NCBI GenBank assembly: GCA_035569495.1
Contig: DATMMX010000057.1
Coordinates: forward strand, 1 to 64,000
DNA: 64,000 nucleotides
Direction of reading: 5' to 3'
Origin: DASRDZ01 sp035569495
Lineage (GTDB): Bacteria; Chloroflexota; Dormibacteria; Aeolococcales; Aeolococcaceae
The notes under the pieces are model-generated. The model did no database searches, had not been told where the DNA came from, and worked only from the letters and a program-made list of their open reading frames with translations. Below, piece after piece: positions 16,435-25,303 of this stretch (position 1 is its first letter; each line of letters opens with the position of its first letter). Position numbers and translations under genes: made by a program.

Positions 16435-17828
16435 ACGTGACTCCGCTCGGCACCATCGGGTACATGTTCGCCGCGCTGGCGTTCGTCTACGGCATCCGCC
16501 AGCTCGGCTCGCCCGCCACCGCGCGCAACGGCAACCGCGTCGCCGCCGGCGGCATGCTGCTCGCCCTGTTCGTCACCGAGCTGCTCCTCGGCGCCCACAA
16601 CTACGCCTTCATCATCCCGACCATGCTGGTCGCCGCGGGCGTCGGCGCCTCGGTGTCGCGCTCGGTGCAGATGACCGCGATGCCGCAGATGGTGGCCATG
16701 TTCAACGGCATGGGCGCGGGCGCGGCGATGTTCGTCGGCGTCGGCGACTTCCGCGACCTGACGAGCATCGGCAACCTCGCCCCCACCGAGTCGATCACCA
16801 TCCTGCTGTCCTGCCTGATCGGGTCGCTGAGCTTCACCGGCAGCGGCGTCGCCTTCGCCAAGCTGCAGGAGCTGATGACCGGGCGGCCGATCACCTACCC
16901 CCTGCAGAAGGAGCTCAACGCGGGGCTGCTCGCGGCGATCATCGCCGTCGGCATCGTGATCGTGGCCATGGGACACGGGATCGGCCTGGTGATCCTCTTC
17001 ATCGCGCTGGCGCTGGTGCTCGGCGTCACCTTCGTGCTCCCCGTCGGCGGCGCCGACATGCCGGTGATCATCTCCCTGCTCAACAGCTTCACCGGCACGG
17101 CGGCGGCGATGACCGGCTTCGTGCTCGGCAACAACGTGCTCATCGTCGCCGGTGCGCTGGTGGGCGCCAGCGGCGCCATCCTCACCACGCTGATGAGCAA
17201 GGCGATGAACCGCTCGCTGGCCAACGTTCTCTTCGGCGCCTTCGGGTCCGTCCAGGCCGGCGCAGGTGCGCCCGGGACCGAGGGCGGCACGGTCCGCAGC
17301 ACAACGGTGGAGGACGTGGCCGCGCTGCTCGCCTTCGCCGGGCAGGTGGTCATCGCACCGGGCTACGGCCTCGCCGTGGCGCGCGCCCAGCACGACGTCA
17401 AGGAGCTCGCCGACCAGCTGGAGAAGCACGGCGTCACCGTCAAGTACGCCATCCACCCGGTGGCGGGGCGCATGCCCGGACACATGAACGTGCTGCTCGC
17501 CGAGGCCAACGTGCCCTACCCCCAGCTGCGCGAGATGGACGACATCAACCCCGAGTTCAACCGCACCGACGTGGTGCTGGTGATCGGCGCCAACGACGTG
17601 GTCAACCCGGCGGCGCGCAACCAGCCCGGCTCGCCGATCTACGGCATGCCCATCCTCAACGTGGACGAGGCCAAGACGGTGGTGGTGCTCAAGCGCTCCA
17701 TGGCCACGGGCTTCGCGGGCATCGACAACCCGCTGTTCTACGAGCCCAACACGCTGATGCTCTTCGGCGACGCGCGCGACTCGCTGCAGAGCCTGGTCGC
17801 CGAGATCAAGCGGGAATACCCCGTCTAG
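16431..17828 (+). CDS. pntB: NAD(P) transhydrogenase subunit beta
   Basis: Beta subunit of 465 aa. The N-terminal 270 residues are multiple membrane helices forming the proton channel (for example LFVTELLLGAHNYAFIIPTM and MTGFVLGNNVLIVAGALVGA). The C-terminal NADP(H)-binding domain III starts near VEDVAALLAFAGQVVIAPGYG and contains HPVAGRMPGHMNVLLAEA and IGANDVVNPAA. All hallmarks are intact, so the pump should be active. ATG 16431 overlaps the pntAb stop by four bases. Confidence 0.97.
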   Translation: MNVTPLGTIGYMFAALAFVYGIRQLGSPATARNGNRVAAGGMLLALFVTELLLGAHNYAFIIPTMLVAAGVGASVSRSVQMTAMPQMVAMFNGMGAGAAMFVGVGDFRDLTSIGNLAPTESITILLSCLIGSLSFTGSGVAFAKLQELMTGRPITYPLQKELNAGLLAAIIAVGIVIVAMGHGIGLVILFIALALVLGVTFVLPVGGADMPVIISLLNSFTGTAAAMTGFVLGNNVLIVAGALVGASGAILTTLMSKAMNRSLANVLFGAFGSVQAGAGAPGTEGGTVRSTTVEDVAALLAFAGQVVIAPGYGLAVARAQHDVKELADQLEKHGVTVKYAIHPVAGRMPGHMNVLLAEANVPYPQLREMDDINPEFNRTDVVLVIGANDVVNPAARNQPGSPIYGMPILNVDEAKTVVVLKRSMATGFAGIDNPLFYEPNTLMLFGDARDSLQSLVAEIKREYPV

Positions 17829-17843
17829 ACCCCCGTTGCCCCG

Positions 17844-17849
17844 TAGGAT
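17844..17849 (+). promoter_or_regulatory. -10 box of the Grx-TrxR fusion gene, leaderless type
   Basis: TAGGAT ends 7 bases before ATG 17857, and no Shine-Dalgarno is present. It lies only 16 bases after the pntB stop, so the fusion gene may have its own promoter. Confidence 0.45.
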
Positions 17850-17856
17850 GCGGGGC

Positions 17857-19065
17857 ATGAGCGACATCCGCGTCTACGGCGCCCCCTGGTGTCCCGACTG
17901 CAAGCGCACCAAGAAGTTCCTCGCCGAGCACCGGCTCGCCTACGACTGGATCGACGTCGACCAGGACAAGCAGGGCCTCGCCCTCGTCGAGAAGCTGCAG
18001 GACGGCGGCCGCACCATCCCCACCGTCGTGCTGCCGGGTGACGTGCATCTCGTCGACCCCAGCGACGAGGAGCTGGCCAGGGCGCTGCACATCCAGCGCG
18101 AGGCGACGCGCAGCTTCTACGACGTGGCCATGATCGGCGGCGGCCCCGCCGGGCTGGTCGCCGCCATCTACGCGGCGCGGGAGGGCATGGACGCCATCGT
18201 CGTCGACCGCAGCGGCCTCGGCGGGCAGGCGGGCGTCACCGAGCGCATCGACAACTACCCCGGATTCCCCGAGGGCATCGGCGGCGCGGAGCTGGCCGAC
18301 CGCTTCATCGCCCAGACCAAGCGCTACGGCGTCGAGCTGCTCGCCGCGGTTTCTGTCGACACCGTCAGCAACGACGGCGAGGACGTGGTGCTCACCCTGG
18401 GCACCGGGCAGCAGGTGGGCGCCCACGCCGCCATCGTCGCCACCGGCTCGACCTACAAGCGCCTCGGCGTGCCCGGCGAGGACTCGCTGATCGGCTCCGG
18501 CGTGCACTTCTGCGCCACCTGCGACGGGCCGTTCTACCGCGGCGCCGACGAGCTTCTGGTCATCGGTGGCGGCAACTCGGCGCTCGAGGAGGGCATCTAC
18601 CTCTCCCAGTTCGCCGACCGCATCCGGGTGGTGCAGCGAGCTCCCGAGCTCACCGCGTCGAAGCTGCTCCAGGACCGGGTTCGCGGCGATTCGCGCTTCA
18701 CCGTCCACCTCGGCAGCGAGGTGGTCGAGCTCAAGGGTGAGGGCAAGCTGAAGTCGGTGCGCATCCGCGACCGGGCGACCGGCAGGGAGGAGGAGGTCAC
18801 CCCCAAGGCCGCCTTCGTGTTCGTCGGCCAGCAGCCCAACAGCGAGTTCCTGCGCGGCAGCGTCGACCTCGACGAGTGGGGCTTCATCCGCACCGACGAC
18901 CGGCTGCAGACCTCGCTTCCCGGCGTCTACGCCGCGGGCGACGTGCGCAGCGGCTCGACCAAGCAGCTCGCCGCCGCCGTCGGTGAGGGCGTCACCGCGC
19001 TGGTCATGGTTCGCGAGCACCTGCGCGCCCACCACCACGTCACCGCCCGCGCGGTCAACAGCTAG
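17857..19065 (+). CDS. Glutaredoxin-thioredoxin reductase fusion protein
   Basis: A 402-aa fusion. Residues 1-80 are a glutaredoxin/NrdH-like domain with redox site APWCPDC and cis-Pro motif RTIPTVV. Residues 88-402 are a thioredoxin-reductase-type flavoprotein: FAD motif MIGGGPAGLVAAIYAAREG, redox pair CATCD, NADPH motif VIGGGNSALEEGIYL, and final FAD-binding GVYAAGDVRSG. The reductase can probably feed NADPH electrons directly into its own glutaredoxin-like domain. It sits just downstream of the transhydrogenase, which makes NADPH, an attractive but unproven functional pairing. Confidence 0.93.
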   Translation: MSDIRVYGAPWCPDCKRTKKFLAEHRLAYDWIDVDQDKQGLALVEKLQDGGRTIPTVVLPGDVHLVDPSDEELARALHIQREATRSFYDVAMIGGGPAGLVAAIYAAREGMDAIVVDRSGLGGQAGVTERIDNYPGFPEGIGGAELADRFIAQTKRYGVELLAAVSVDTVSNDGEDVVLTLGTGQQVGAHAAIVATGSTYKRLGVPGEDSLIGSGVHFCATCDGPFYRGADELLVIGGGNSALEEGIYLSQFADRIRVVQRAPELTASKLLQDRVRGDSRFTVHLGSEVVELKGEGKLKSVRIRDRATGREEEVTPKAAFVFVGQQPNSEFLRGSVDLDEWGFIRTDDRLQTSLPGVYAAGDVRSGSTKQLAAAVGEGVTALVMVREHLRAHHHVTARAVNS

Positions 19066-19069
19066 CAGG

Positions 19070-19606
19070 CTACCGGCGTCGCGCGGCGGGCCCCGCGGGC
19101 GTCACCGCGCGTCCGGCCACCCGGGTCGCGGTGATCCGCGCCACCGGCCGGCTCTCGCGCAGCCGCGACGCGCTGATCAGCAGCTCCTCGAGCAACCCGC
19201 GGAGCTGCTTGCGGGCGGTGGCGGAGAAGCTGGAGAGGAAGTCCTCCTCCCACTGGTCGACGGTGTCGGCGACCGGCCGTTCCAGGCGGCGCCCCTGCGC
19301 GGTCAGCGCCAGCAGGCGGCGGCGCCGGTCCTGCGGGTCCTCCTGGCCGGTGATCAACCCCGCGCGTTCCAGGGTTGCAAGCAGGGTGCTCATCGAGGAG
19401 CGCTCCATGCCCAGGTCGGTGGTGAGCTGCGCCTGGCTGACCGGACGGGGAGACGCCTCCCAGAAGCGGATCAGCACGGCCATCTGCGAATAGGAGATGC
19501 CGTGGCGGGCAAGGCGCCGGTCCAGCGCGACCTGCATCATCCGAGTGGTCCGCGACACCAGTCCGGAGATGTGGACAGGCCCGTGAAAGCTCCCGCGTGG
19601 ACCCAT
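19070..19606 (-). CDS. MarR-family transcriptional regulator
   Basis: A 178-aa dimeric winged-helix regulator. The recognition helix lies in QAQLTTDLGMERSSMSTLLATLERAGLI and the wing carries DPQDRRRRLLALTAQGRRL, the classic MarR Asp-Arg signature. The C-terminal 30 residues are a disordered basic tail. The start at 19606 follows TACGGT 6 bases upstream on the minus strand. An 8-bp palindrome TGTCGACA (19638-19645) upstream is a candidate autoregulatory site. The divergent neighbourhood gives no clear target. Confidence 0.92.
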   Translation of the reverse strand: MGPRGSFHGPVHISGLVSRTTRMMQVALDRRLARHGISYSQMAVLIRFWEASPRPVSQAQLTTDLGMERSSMSTLLATLERAGLITGQEDPQDRRRRLLALTAQGRRLERPVADTVDQWEEDFLSSFSATARKQLRGLLEELLISASRLRESRPVARITATRVAGRAVTPAGPAARRR

Positions 19607-19683
19607 GCGCGGACCGTAGCAGGTTGCCGAGCGAAAGTGTCGACAATTGCACTGGCCCGCCCGGCTTCACGATTCTTTGCGCG

Positions 19684-20679
19684 TCAACCCCGCTGTCCCG
19701 TGGCACATGCGGCCACGGTGTCGGGCACGGGCGAGGCCGGCTCCGCGGCCCCGGTGACCGGCACATCGGCGACGGCGCGCCGCGCCGGACGGGCGACGAT
19801 CAGCGCCACACCGGCGAGGATGATCCCGCCCGCCACCAGGGTGCGCAGGGTGATCGGCTCCGACGCGAAGGCCGCGCCCAGCAGCACCGCGACCACGGGG
19901 TTGACGTACGCGTATGTCGACACCAGCGAGGTGCGCGCGTTGCGGATCAGCCACGCATAGGCGGAGAAGCCGATCAGCGACCCCGCGACGATGAGATAGG
20001 CGACCGACACCAGCGACTTTCCGGTGATTGCGTCGACGTGCAACTTTCCCGCCTCGCCGGTGGCCAGGCCGGCGAGCCCCAGCAGGATGCCACCGGCGAG
20101 CATCTCCATGCCGCTGGCCATCGCCGCCGAGCGCGGCATCGGCGCGCCGCGCGCGTACAGCGATCCCGCCGCCCAGCAGAACGACCCCACCAGCACCACG
20201 CCGATCCCCGCCATGTCGAAATGCGAGCCACCCGAGGGCTGCACCAGCACCAGCAGGCCGATGAAACCCGCGGCGATGCCCAGCACCGTCCAGCGGCTCA
20301 CCGGCTGGCCGAAGAAGACGCGGTCCAGCCAGGCCATGTGCAGCGGCACCAGCGCGACCACGATGGCCGCGATGCCCGAGGGCACGTGCTGCTCCGCCCA
20401 GATCACGCCGCCGTTGCCCGCCAGCAGCAGGGCGGCGCCGACGATGGCCGTGCTGCGCCACTGCGCCGCGGTCGGCAGCGGCTCACCGCGGCGGCGGCGG
20501 AGCAACGACCAGCCGAGCAGCATCACCCCGGCGACCAGGAAGCGGACGCAGCCCATCAGCAGCGGTGGGATGGTGGCGTCGGCGAAGCGGATGGCCAGGT
20601 AGGTCGAGCCCCAGATGGTGTAGACGATGAGCAGCGCCACCACCACCGCGGCGGTGCGGCTGCCCCGCTCCGGGCTCAC
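19684..20679 (-). CDS. EamA-family (DMT superfamily) exporter
   Basis: A 331-aa membrane protein with about ten helices in two EamA repeats. Repeat one begins LLIVYTIWGSTYLAIRFADATIPP, a YedA/RhtA-like signature; repeat two begins GIGVVLVGSFCWAAGSLYARG. Likely an exporter of amino acids or metabolites; the substrate is unknown. It starts with GTG overlapping the stop of the upstream flavin-binding gene (GTGA), so the two form an operon divergent from a MocR regulator. Confidence 0.9.
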   Translation of the reverse strand: MSPERGSRTAAVVVALLIVYTIWGSTYLAIRFADATIPPLLMGCVRFLVAGVMLLGWSLLRRRRGEPLPTAAQWRSTAIVGAALLLAGNGGVIWAEQHVPSGIAAIVVALVPLHMAWLDRVFFGQPVSRWTVLGIAAGFIGLLVLVQPSGGSHFDMAGIGVVLVGSFCWAAGSLYARGAPMPRSAAMASGMEMLAGGILLGLAGLATGEAGKLHVDAITGKSLVSVAYLIVAGSLIGFSAYAWLIRNARTSLVSTYAYVNPVVAVLLGAAFASEPITLRTLVAGGIILAGVALIVARPARRAVADVPVTGAAEPASPVPDTVAACATGQRG

Positions 20680-21356
20680 CCCGCGTTCTCGACAGAGCTG
20701 GCAGCATCAAACACGCGGCCGCCGAAGCGCACGTCGCACTCGGCACCGCGCACCGAGGCCGGCAGCGGCAGCGACGGAGTTTCTGCCACCACCGTCCCGA
20801 TCCCCAGGCCCACCGGGACCACGCCGGCCCAGATGGGCAGCGCCACGTCCTCGGCGTCGTCGAGCGGCGGCCCGGTGCGCACCTTGGCGGACGCCTCGTC
20901 GAGCCGCAGGGCCAGCACGCGCGTCGCCTTCAGCTCGCCCGCGCTGGGCTGGCGCGCCTCCGCACTGCGCCCGCGCAGCACGTGCTCGGCGAAGCCCATC
21001 AGAGCGCGGCGCTTCTCCTCCAGGTCGACCACCTCGACGGCTCGCCCGAAGGCGACCACCGAGCGGTAGTTGAAGGAGTGGTGGAACAGCGAGCGGGCCA
21101 GCACCAGCCCGTCGAGCACCGTGGCCACGACACACACGTCAACACCCGAGCCGACGGTGCGCAGCATCCGCGACGCGGGGGCGCCGTGCAGGTACAGCAT
21201 CGACCCCACGCGGACGTGCGCCGTGGGGATGACCACGGGCGCGCCGCCGTCGCCGGGGAAGCCGACGTGGCAGACCAGCGCCTCGTCGAGGATCGCGGAG
21301 ATGACGTCCCAGTCGTGGCTGCCCCGCTCGGGCAGTCGCCGCAGCCGGGTCCGCAT
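20676..21356 (-). CDS. Pyridoxamine 5'-phosphate oxidase-related flavin protein
   Basis: A 226-aa split-barrel protein. HVGFPGDGGAPVVIPTAHVR, LYLHGAPASRMLRT and SFNYRSVVAFGRAVEV mark the HugZ/PNPOx-like 'nitroimidazole resistance' type of FMN-binding barrel. Of two starts I chose ATG 21356 because GGAGG is 5 bases upstream; GTG 21362 is also in frame. It is divergent from the MocR gene, which is a probable regulator of this gene and the exporter behind it. Confidence 0.87.
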   Translation of the reverse strand: MRTRLRRLPERGSHDWDVISAILDEALVCHVGFPGDGGAPVVIPTAHVRVGSMLYLHGAPASRMLRTVGSGVDVCVVATVLDGLVLARSLFHHSFNYRSVVAFGRAVEVVDLEEKRRALMGFAEHVLRGRSAEARQPSAGELKATRVLALRLDEASAKVRTGPPLDDAEDVALPIWAGVVPVGLGIGTVVAETPSLPLPASVRGAECDVRFGGRVFDAASSVENAG

Positions 21357-21384
21357 CGCCACCTCCAGCGTTGTGAGTTTCTGT

Positions 21385-21417
21385 TACAGTACAAACCAAT
21401 GACTGCGCTGGTACAAA
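21385..21417 (+). promoter_or_regulatory. MocR promoter with two GTACAAA direct repeats
   Basis: TACAGT (21385-21390) lies 8 bases before ATG 21399. Two GTACAAA boxes (21389-21395, 21411-21417) start 22 bases apart, two helical turns, and straddle the start codon. PdxR/MocR proteins bind paired direct repeats of this kind, so autorepression is plausible. Confidence 0.55.
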
Positions 21418-22733
21418 GGTACCACATCACCGGGTCGACCGCGGGTGAGATCGCCGCCTCCATCGAGGATGCCATCCGCGCCGGCGACCTGCAGGCCGGA
21501 GGCCGCCTGCCCACCGTCCGCGCCCTCGCCGCCGAGCTGGGCGTCAGCCCGGTCACCGTGGCCGCCGCCTACCGCCGCCTCACCGGCCGCGGGCTGCTCA
21601 GCGCCGCCGGGCGCCGCGGCACCACCGTCTGCCCGGGACCGCTGCTGCCCAGCCGCCTCGACGTCCCGCGCCTCCCCGAGGGGGTGCGCAACCTCGCCGA
21701 CGGCAACCCCGACCCCGCCCTGCTCCCCGACCTGCACGCCGCGGCCAGGTCCATCGCCTTCCCCCAGCGCCTCTACGGCGACGACGCCAACCTCCCCGCA
21801 CTGCTCGACCTCGCCGCCGCCGACCTCCGCCGCGACGGCCTCGACGCCACCGCCCTGGCCGTGGTCGGCGGGGCCATGGACGGCATGGAGCGCACCCTGC
21901 TCGCCCACCTCCGCCCCGGCGACCGGGTCGCCGTCGAGGACCCCTGCTACCCCGCCGTCCGCGACCTGGTCGCCGCCATGGGCATGACCGCCGACCCCGT
22001 CGCCCTCGACGAGTACGGCCCCCGGCCCGATGAGCTGGCCCGCGCCCTGGCCCGCGGCGCCACCGCCTTCCTGCTCACCCCGCGCGCCCAGAACCCCACC
22101 GGCGCCGCCCTCGACGAGTCGCGCAGCGCCGAGCTGCGCGCTGTGCTCGACGCCCATCCCGGCGTGCTGGTGGTCGAGGACGACCACGCCGGGGCCATCG
22201 CCGGTGTCGAGGCGTCCTCCCTGGCGCCCGGGCACCGGGGTCCCTGGGCGGTGGTCCGCTCCACCGCCAAGGCGCTTGGCCCCGACCTGCGCCTGGCGGT
22301 GATGGCCGGCGACGCCACCACCATCGCCCGCGTCGAGGGGCGGCAGCGGCTGGGGACCGGCTGGGTGTCGCACGTCCTCCAGGACCTGGTGGTCGCCCTG
22401 CTCCGCGACCCCGCGACGGCCGAGCTGGTCGCCCGGGCCACCGCCACCTACACCGAGCGCCGGACCGGGCTGGTCGCCGCCCTGGCCCGCAACGGCCTGC
22501 GCTGCTGGGGCCGCTCCGGGCTCAACGTCTGGATCCCCGTCGCCGAGGAGGCGGCCGCGGTGCAGCACCTGCTCTCCCGCGGCTGGGGCGTCCGCGGTGG
22601 CGAGCGCTACCGCTTCCGCGCCGCCCCCGCCATCCGGGTGACCATCGCCGACCTCCACCCCGACGAGGCCGAGCAGCTCGCCGACGACCTGGCCGGGGTG
22701 CTCCACGGCGCCCGCCGCACCGGGACGGCGTAG
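21399..22733 (+). CDS. MocR-type (GntR-aminotransferase) transcriptional regulator
   Basis: A 444-aa regulator. Residues about 8-75 are a GntR winged helix (LPTVRALAAELGVSPVTVAAAYRRL). The rest is a fold-type I aminotransferase domain, with the PLP-binding Lys expected in RSTAKALGPDLRLAV and TPRAQNPTGAAL in the cofactor pocket. Family members such as PdxR and GabR sense PLP or amino-acid aldimines. The gene is divergent from a PNPOx-like gene and an exporter, which are the likely targets. Start by TACAGT 8 bases upstream. Confidence 0.93.
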   Translation: MTALVQRYHITGSTAGEIAASIEDAIRAGDLQAGGRLPTVRALAAELGVSPVTVAAAYRRLTGRGLLSAAGRRGTTVCPGPLLPSRLDVPRLPEGVRNLADGNPDPALLPDLHAAARSIAFPQRLYGDDANLPALLDLAAADLRRDGLDATALAVVGGAMDGMERTLLAHLRPGDRVAVEDPCYPAVRDLVAAMGMTADPVALDEYGPRPDELARALARGATAFLLTPRAQNPTGAALDESRSAELRAVLDAHPGVLVVEDDHAGAIAGVEASSLAPGHRGPWAVVRSTAKALGPDLRLAVMAGDATTIARVEGRQRLGTGWVSHVLQDLVVALLRDPATAELVARATATYTERRTGLVAALARNGLRCWGRSGLNVWIPVAEEAAAVQHLLSRGWGVRGGERYRFRAAPAIRVTIADLHPDEAEQLADDLAGVLHGARRTGTA

Positions 22734-22775
22734 GCGCAGCAGAGCGCCGTCCCGCTCCCTGATCATGGCCGGGAG

Positions 22776-23384
22776 ATGCAACAGGAGAGCCCCGCGCGTG
22801 CCGTGCTGGTCCGCCACGGCGAGACGGTGTGGAGCCGCGACGGGCGCCACACCGGCCGCACCGACATCCCGCTCACCGAGCAGGGCCGCGACGACGCCCG
22901 CCGCCTCGCCCCGCGCCTGGCCGGGCGCAGCCTCGCCCGGGTCCTGGTCAGCCCCCTGCAGCGCGCCAGGGAGACGTGCGCGCTGGCCGGGCTGGCCGAT
23001 CGCGAGGAGCTCTGCCCCGCGCTCATGGAGTGGGACTACGGCGACTACGAGGGTCTCACCTCGGCGCAGATCGGCGAACGCCGGCCCGGCTGGTCACTGT
23101 GGCGCGACGGCTGTCCCAACGGTGAGATGCCCGACGACGTGGCCGCCCGCGCCGACGCGGTGATCGCCGAGGTCACCGCGAGCGGCGGCGACGTCGCCCT
23201 CTTCGCCCACGGCCACCTGCTCCGCGTCCTCGGCGCCCGCTGGGTCGAGCAGGCGGCGGCACAGGGCGCGCGCCTGATGCTGGACACCGCCGCACTCTGC
23301 CTGCTCGACGCCGAGCACGGGGTGCGCGCGCTGCGCCTCTGGAACGACGTCAGCCACCTTCCGCCCGAGCGCCGCCCGTACTGA
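22776..23384 (+). CDS. Histidine phosphatase (phosphoglycerate-mutase superfamily)
   Basis: A 202-aa cofactor-independent-type acid phosphatase of the histidine phosphatase superfamily. The phospho-acceptor His is in LVRHGETVWS, with Arg in SPLQRARETC, Glu in MEWDYGDYEG and the second catalytic His in FAHGHLLRVL. The substrate is uncertain (sugar phosphates, phosphoglycerate, or alpha-ribazole phosphate in relatives). GATCAT 9 bases before the ATG may be the -10. Confidence 0.92.
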   Translation: MQQESPARAVLVRHGETVWSRDGRHTGRTDIPLTEQGRDDARRLAPRLAGRSLARVLVSPLQRARETCALAGLADREELCPALMEWDYGDYEGLTSAQIGERRPGWSLWRDGCPNGEMPDDVAARADAVIAEVTASGGDVALFAHGHLLRVLGARWVEQAAAQGARLMLDTAALCLLDAEHGVRALRLWNDVSHLPPERRPY

Positions 23385-23479
23385 ATCCGGCCCGCCTCCG
23401 GCGCCTCCCGCTAGCATGCTGGCTCCGCGCTGCTGGGACCCCCCACGCCGGCCGCGGTTGCCAAAGGAGGGTTTCGCAC

Positions 23480-23953
23480 ATGAAGGTCGGCCAGATCGTC
23501 GACGACTTCGAGGCCACGGATCAGCACGGCGCGACGCGCCGGCTGTCGGAGCTGCTGGGTGACGGCCCGGTGGTCCTCTACTTCTACCCCAAGGCGTTCA
23601 CGCCCGGCTGCACCAAGGAGGCCTGCCACTTCCGCGACATGAACGCGGAGCTGCGCGCCGTGGGCGGCCACGCGGTCGGCGTCAGCGCCGATGCGGTCGA
23701 TCGCCAGGCGGCCTTCGACGAGAAGCACGGGCTCGGCTTCCCGCTGCTCTCCGACCCCGAGCGCAGGCTGGCCAGGATGTTCGGCGTCAAGCGGCCCGGC
23801 CCGATCTTCAACAAGCGCGCCACCTTCGTGATCGACACCGACCGCCGCGTCCTCGCCGTGATCGGCAGCGAGCTGAACATGAACGTCCACGCCGACCAGG
23901 CGATCGCGACGCTGCGCGCCCGGACGCCCGCGCCTAGCTCTGTAGCGCGTTGA
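23480..23953 (+). CDS. bcp: Thioredoxin-dependent peroxiredoxin, Bcp/PrxQ type
   Basis: A 157-aa atypical 2-Cys or 1-Cys peroxiredoxin reducing H2O2 and organic peroxides. Peroxidatic Cys lies in YPKAFTPGCTKEACHFRD, with a second Cys five residues later, as in PrxQ-alpha types. The usual Thr and Arg of the active site are present. AAAGGAGGG with 7-base spacing is the strongest Shine-Dalgarno seen in the window, suggesting high expression. Its 3' end overlaps the convergent lipoprotein gene by 20 bases. Confidence 0.93.
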   Translation: MKVGQIVDDFEATDQHGATRRLSELLGDGPVVLYFYPKAFTPGCTKEACHFRDMNAELRAVGGHAVGVSADAVDRQAAFDEKHGLGFPLLSDPERRLARMFGVKRPGPIFNKRATFVIDTDRRVLAVIGSELNMNVHADQAIATLRARTPAPSSVAR

Positions 23954-25034
23954 GCCCGTTGGCGGCGGTGCAGTCGATGCCCGCCGCCAGGGTGCGCTTG
24001 ACGGGGTTGCCGTTCGGTGGCGTGCCGGTGAGCGCGCCGATCTCGCAGTTGCCGGCCGTATCCATGACCACCACCATGAAGAGGTCCCCGCCGCCGTTTT
24101 CGGCGCCGTAGAGGACCACCCTGGTCGGCGTCGCCGGGGACGGGAAGCTGGACGAGCCGGTCTGCACGCTGACGCTGATGCTCGCGGGGAGCTGGCCGGA
24201 GACGGCCGGGCCGACGCCCCAGGCGTCGTTGACGCTGCCGCTGCTGCTGGTGATCGTCCCCTGGGCGACCAGCAGGACGCCGTCGCGCACCTTGGTGGCG
24301 TCGACCACCGCCTTGGTGGTGCTGCTGTCCGTCGTCGAGGAGCTCGACGAGGATGACGCCGACCCCAGCGCGCCGTAGTCGACGGCGCCGCTGGGCGCGC
24401 TGATGCCGAAGTGGCTGGCGTACTCGGTGATGTCCAGCCTGCCCTTGGCGCCGCCGTCGAAGTGCACGGGGTAGGGCTTGCCGCTGAGCGCCACGTCCAT
24501 CTCGCCGTCCTTGCTGGTGACGGCGATCACCGCCTGGCCGTTGACCGTCTTGGTGCCGCCTTTGGTGTACGGCCCGCTGCCGCCGCTGCCCAGCGCGTCG
24601 GCGAGCGCGCCCGCGTCGGCCAACTGGGTGACCGCGGCGGCGGCGCTCTCCAGGTCGCTGTTGCCGGTGACGGTGACCCAGCTGTCGCCGATGGTGTCCG
24701 CGGCCGCCGGGGCGACCTTGGCGAACAGCGCCTTGCCGCGGAAGTAGAGCTTGCCGCCGGCCAGGACGAAGTCGAACCCGGTGCCGGCGGAGTCCATGTG
24801 GCCGGAGGCGGTGCTCTTGCCGTCGACCTTCATGTCGAAGCTGACCTTGCCGGTGTCGGCGCTGATGGTGCCGGTGAGGTGGAAGGAGGCCGCCGTGCGC
24901 AGGGCGGTCCTGGCGTCACTGACGATCTGGTCGGCGCCCTTGCCGTCCTCGCCGTTGCCGGAGGCGCCGCAAGCGGCGAGCAGGCCGGAGACGGCGACGG
25001 CGGCGACTGTGGCGATGTGGCGGGTGGAGGTCAC
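23934..25034 (-). CDS. LppX/LprAFG-like lipoprotein
   Basis: A 366-aa exported lipoprotein with signal peptide and lipobox (SGLLAACGAS). Residues about 35-215 resemble the LolA/LppX half-barrel of actinobacterial lipid-transfer lipoproteins (TAASFHLTGTISADTGKVSFD, YFRGKALFAKVAP). A Ser/Thr-rich linker (SSSSSSSTTDSS) then leads to a second beta-rich domain with two Cys. The likely role is envelope lipid handling, by analogy. GTG start. The long Ser run is an unusual low-complexity hinge. Confidence 0.82.
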   Translation of the reverse strand: MTSTRHIATVAAVAVSGLLAACGASGNGEDGKGADQIVSDARTALRTAASFHLTGTISADTGKVSFDMKVDGKSTASGHMDSAGTGFDFVLAGGKLYFRGKALFAKVAPAAADTIGDSWVTVTGNSDLESAAAAVTQLADAGALADALGSGGSGPYTKGGTKTVNGQAVIAVTSKDGEMDVALSGKPYPVHFDGGAKGRLDITEYASHFGISAPSGAVDYGALGSASSSSSSSTTDSSTTKAVVDATKVRDGVLLVAQGTITSSSGSVNDAWGVGPAVSGQLPASISVSVQTGSSSFPSPATPTRVVLYGAENGGGDLFMVVVMDTAGNCEIGALTGTPPNGNPVKRTLAAGIDCTAANGLNALQS

Positions 25035-25261
25035 GGTCGTTCAGAGCTCCGCTGGTGTGGGGCCTGTGCAGTGTGCGGCGCCCGGCATGCCGGAGGGGTC
25101 CGCCAGACCCCCGGCGTGCTCCACCCTTCCCCCGAGCCCCTCCTCAGGTGCTCCCCCCACCGGGTCGCACCAGCCCGAGCGCCCGCCGCGCGCCATGGTG
25201 CTCTTCCCGATGGCGGCGTGGCGGAGCCCGAGGGTTTTCGTCGCAGAGCCGATGCAGCACT

Positions 25262-25279
25262 CTGATGCATTCACATCAG
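25262..25279. promoter_or_regulatory. Inverted repeat downstream of the 25304 gene
   Basis: CTGATG-N6-CATCAG in the 25035-25303 gap, which otherwise holds no supported gene. It could be a weak terminator of the minus-strand gene to its right or an operator for the lipoprotein gene to its left. Confidence 0.3.
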
Positions 25280-25303
25280 GGGCGGCGGATTGGTCGCTCG
25301 CTT

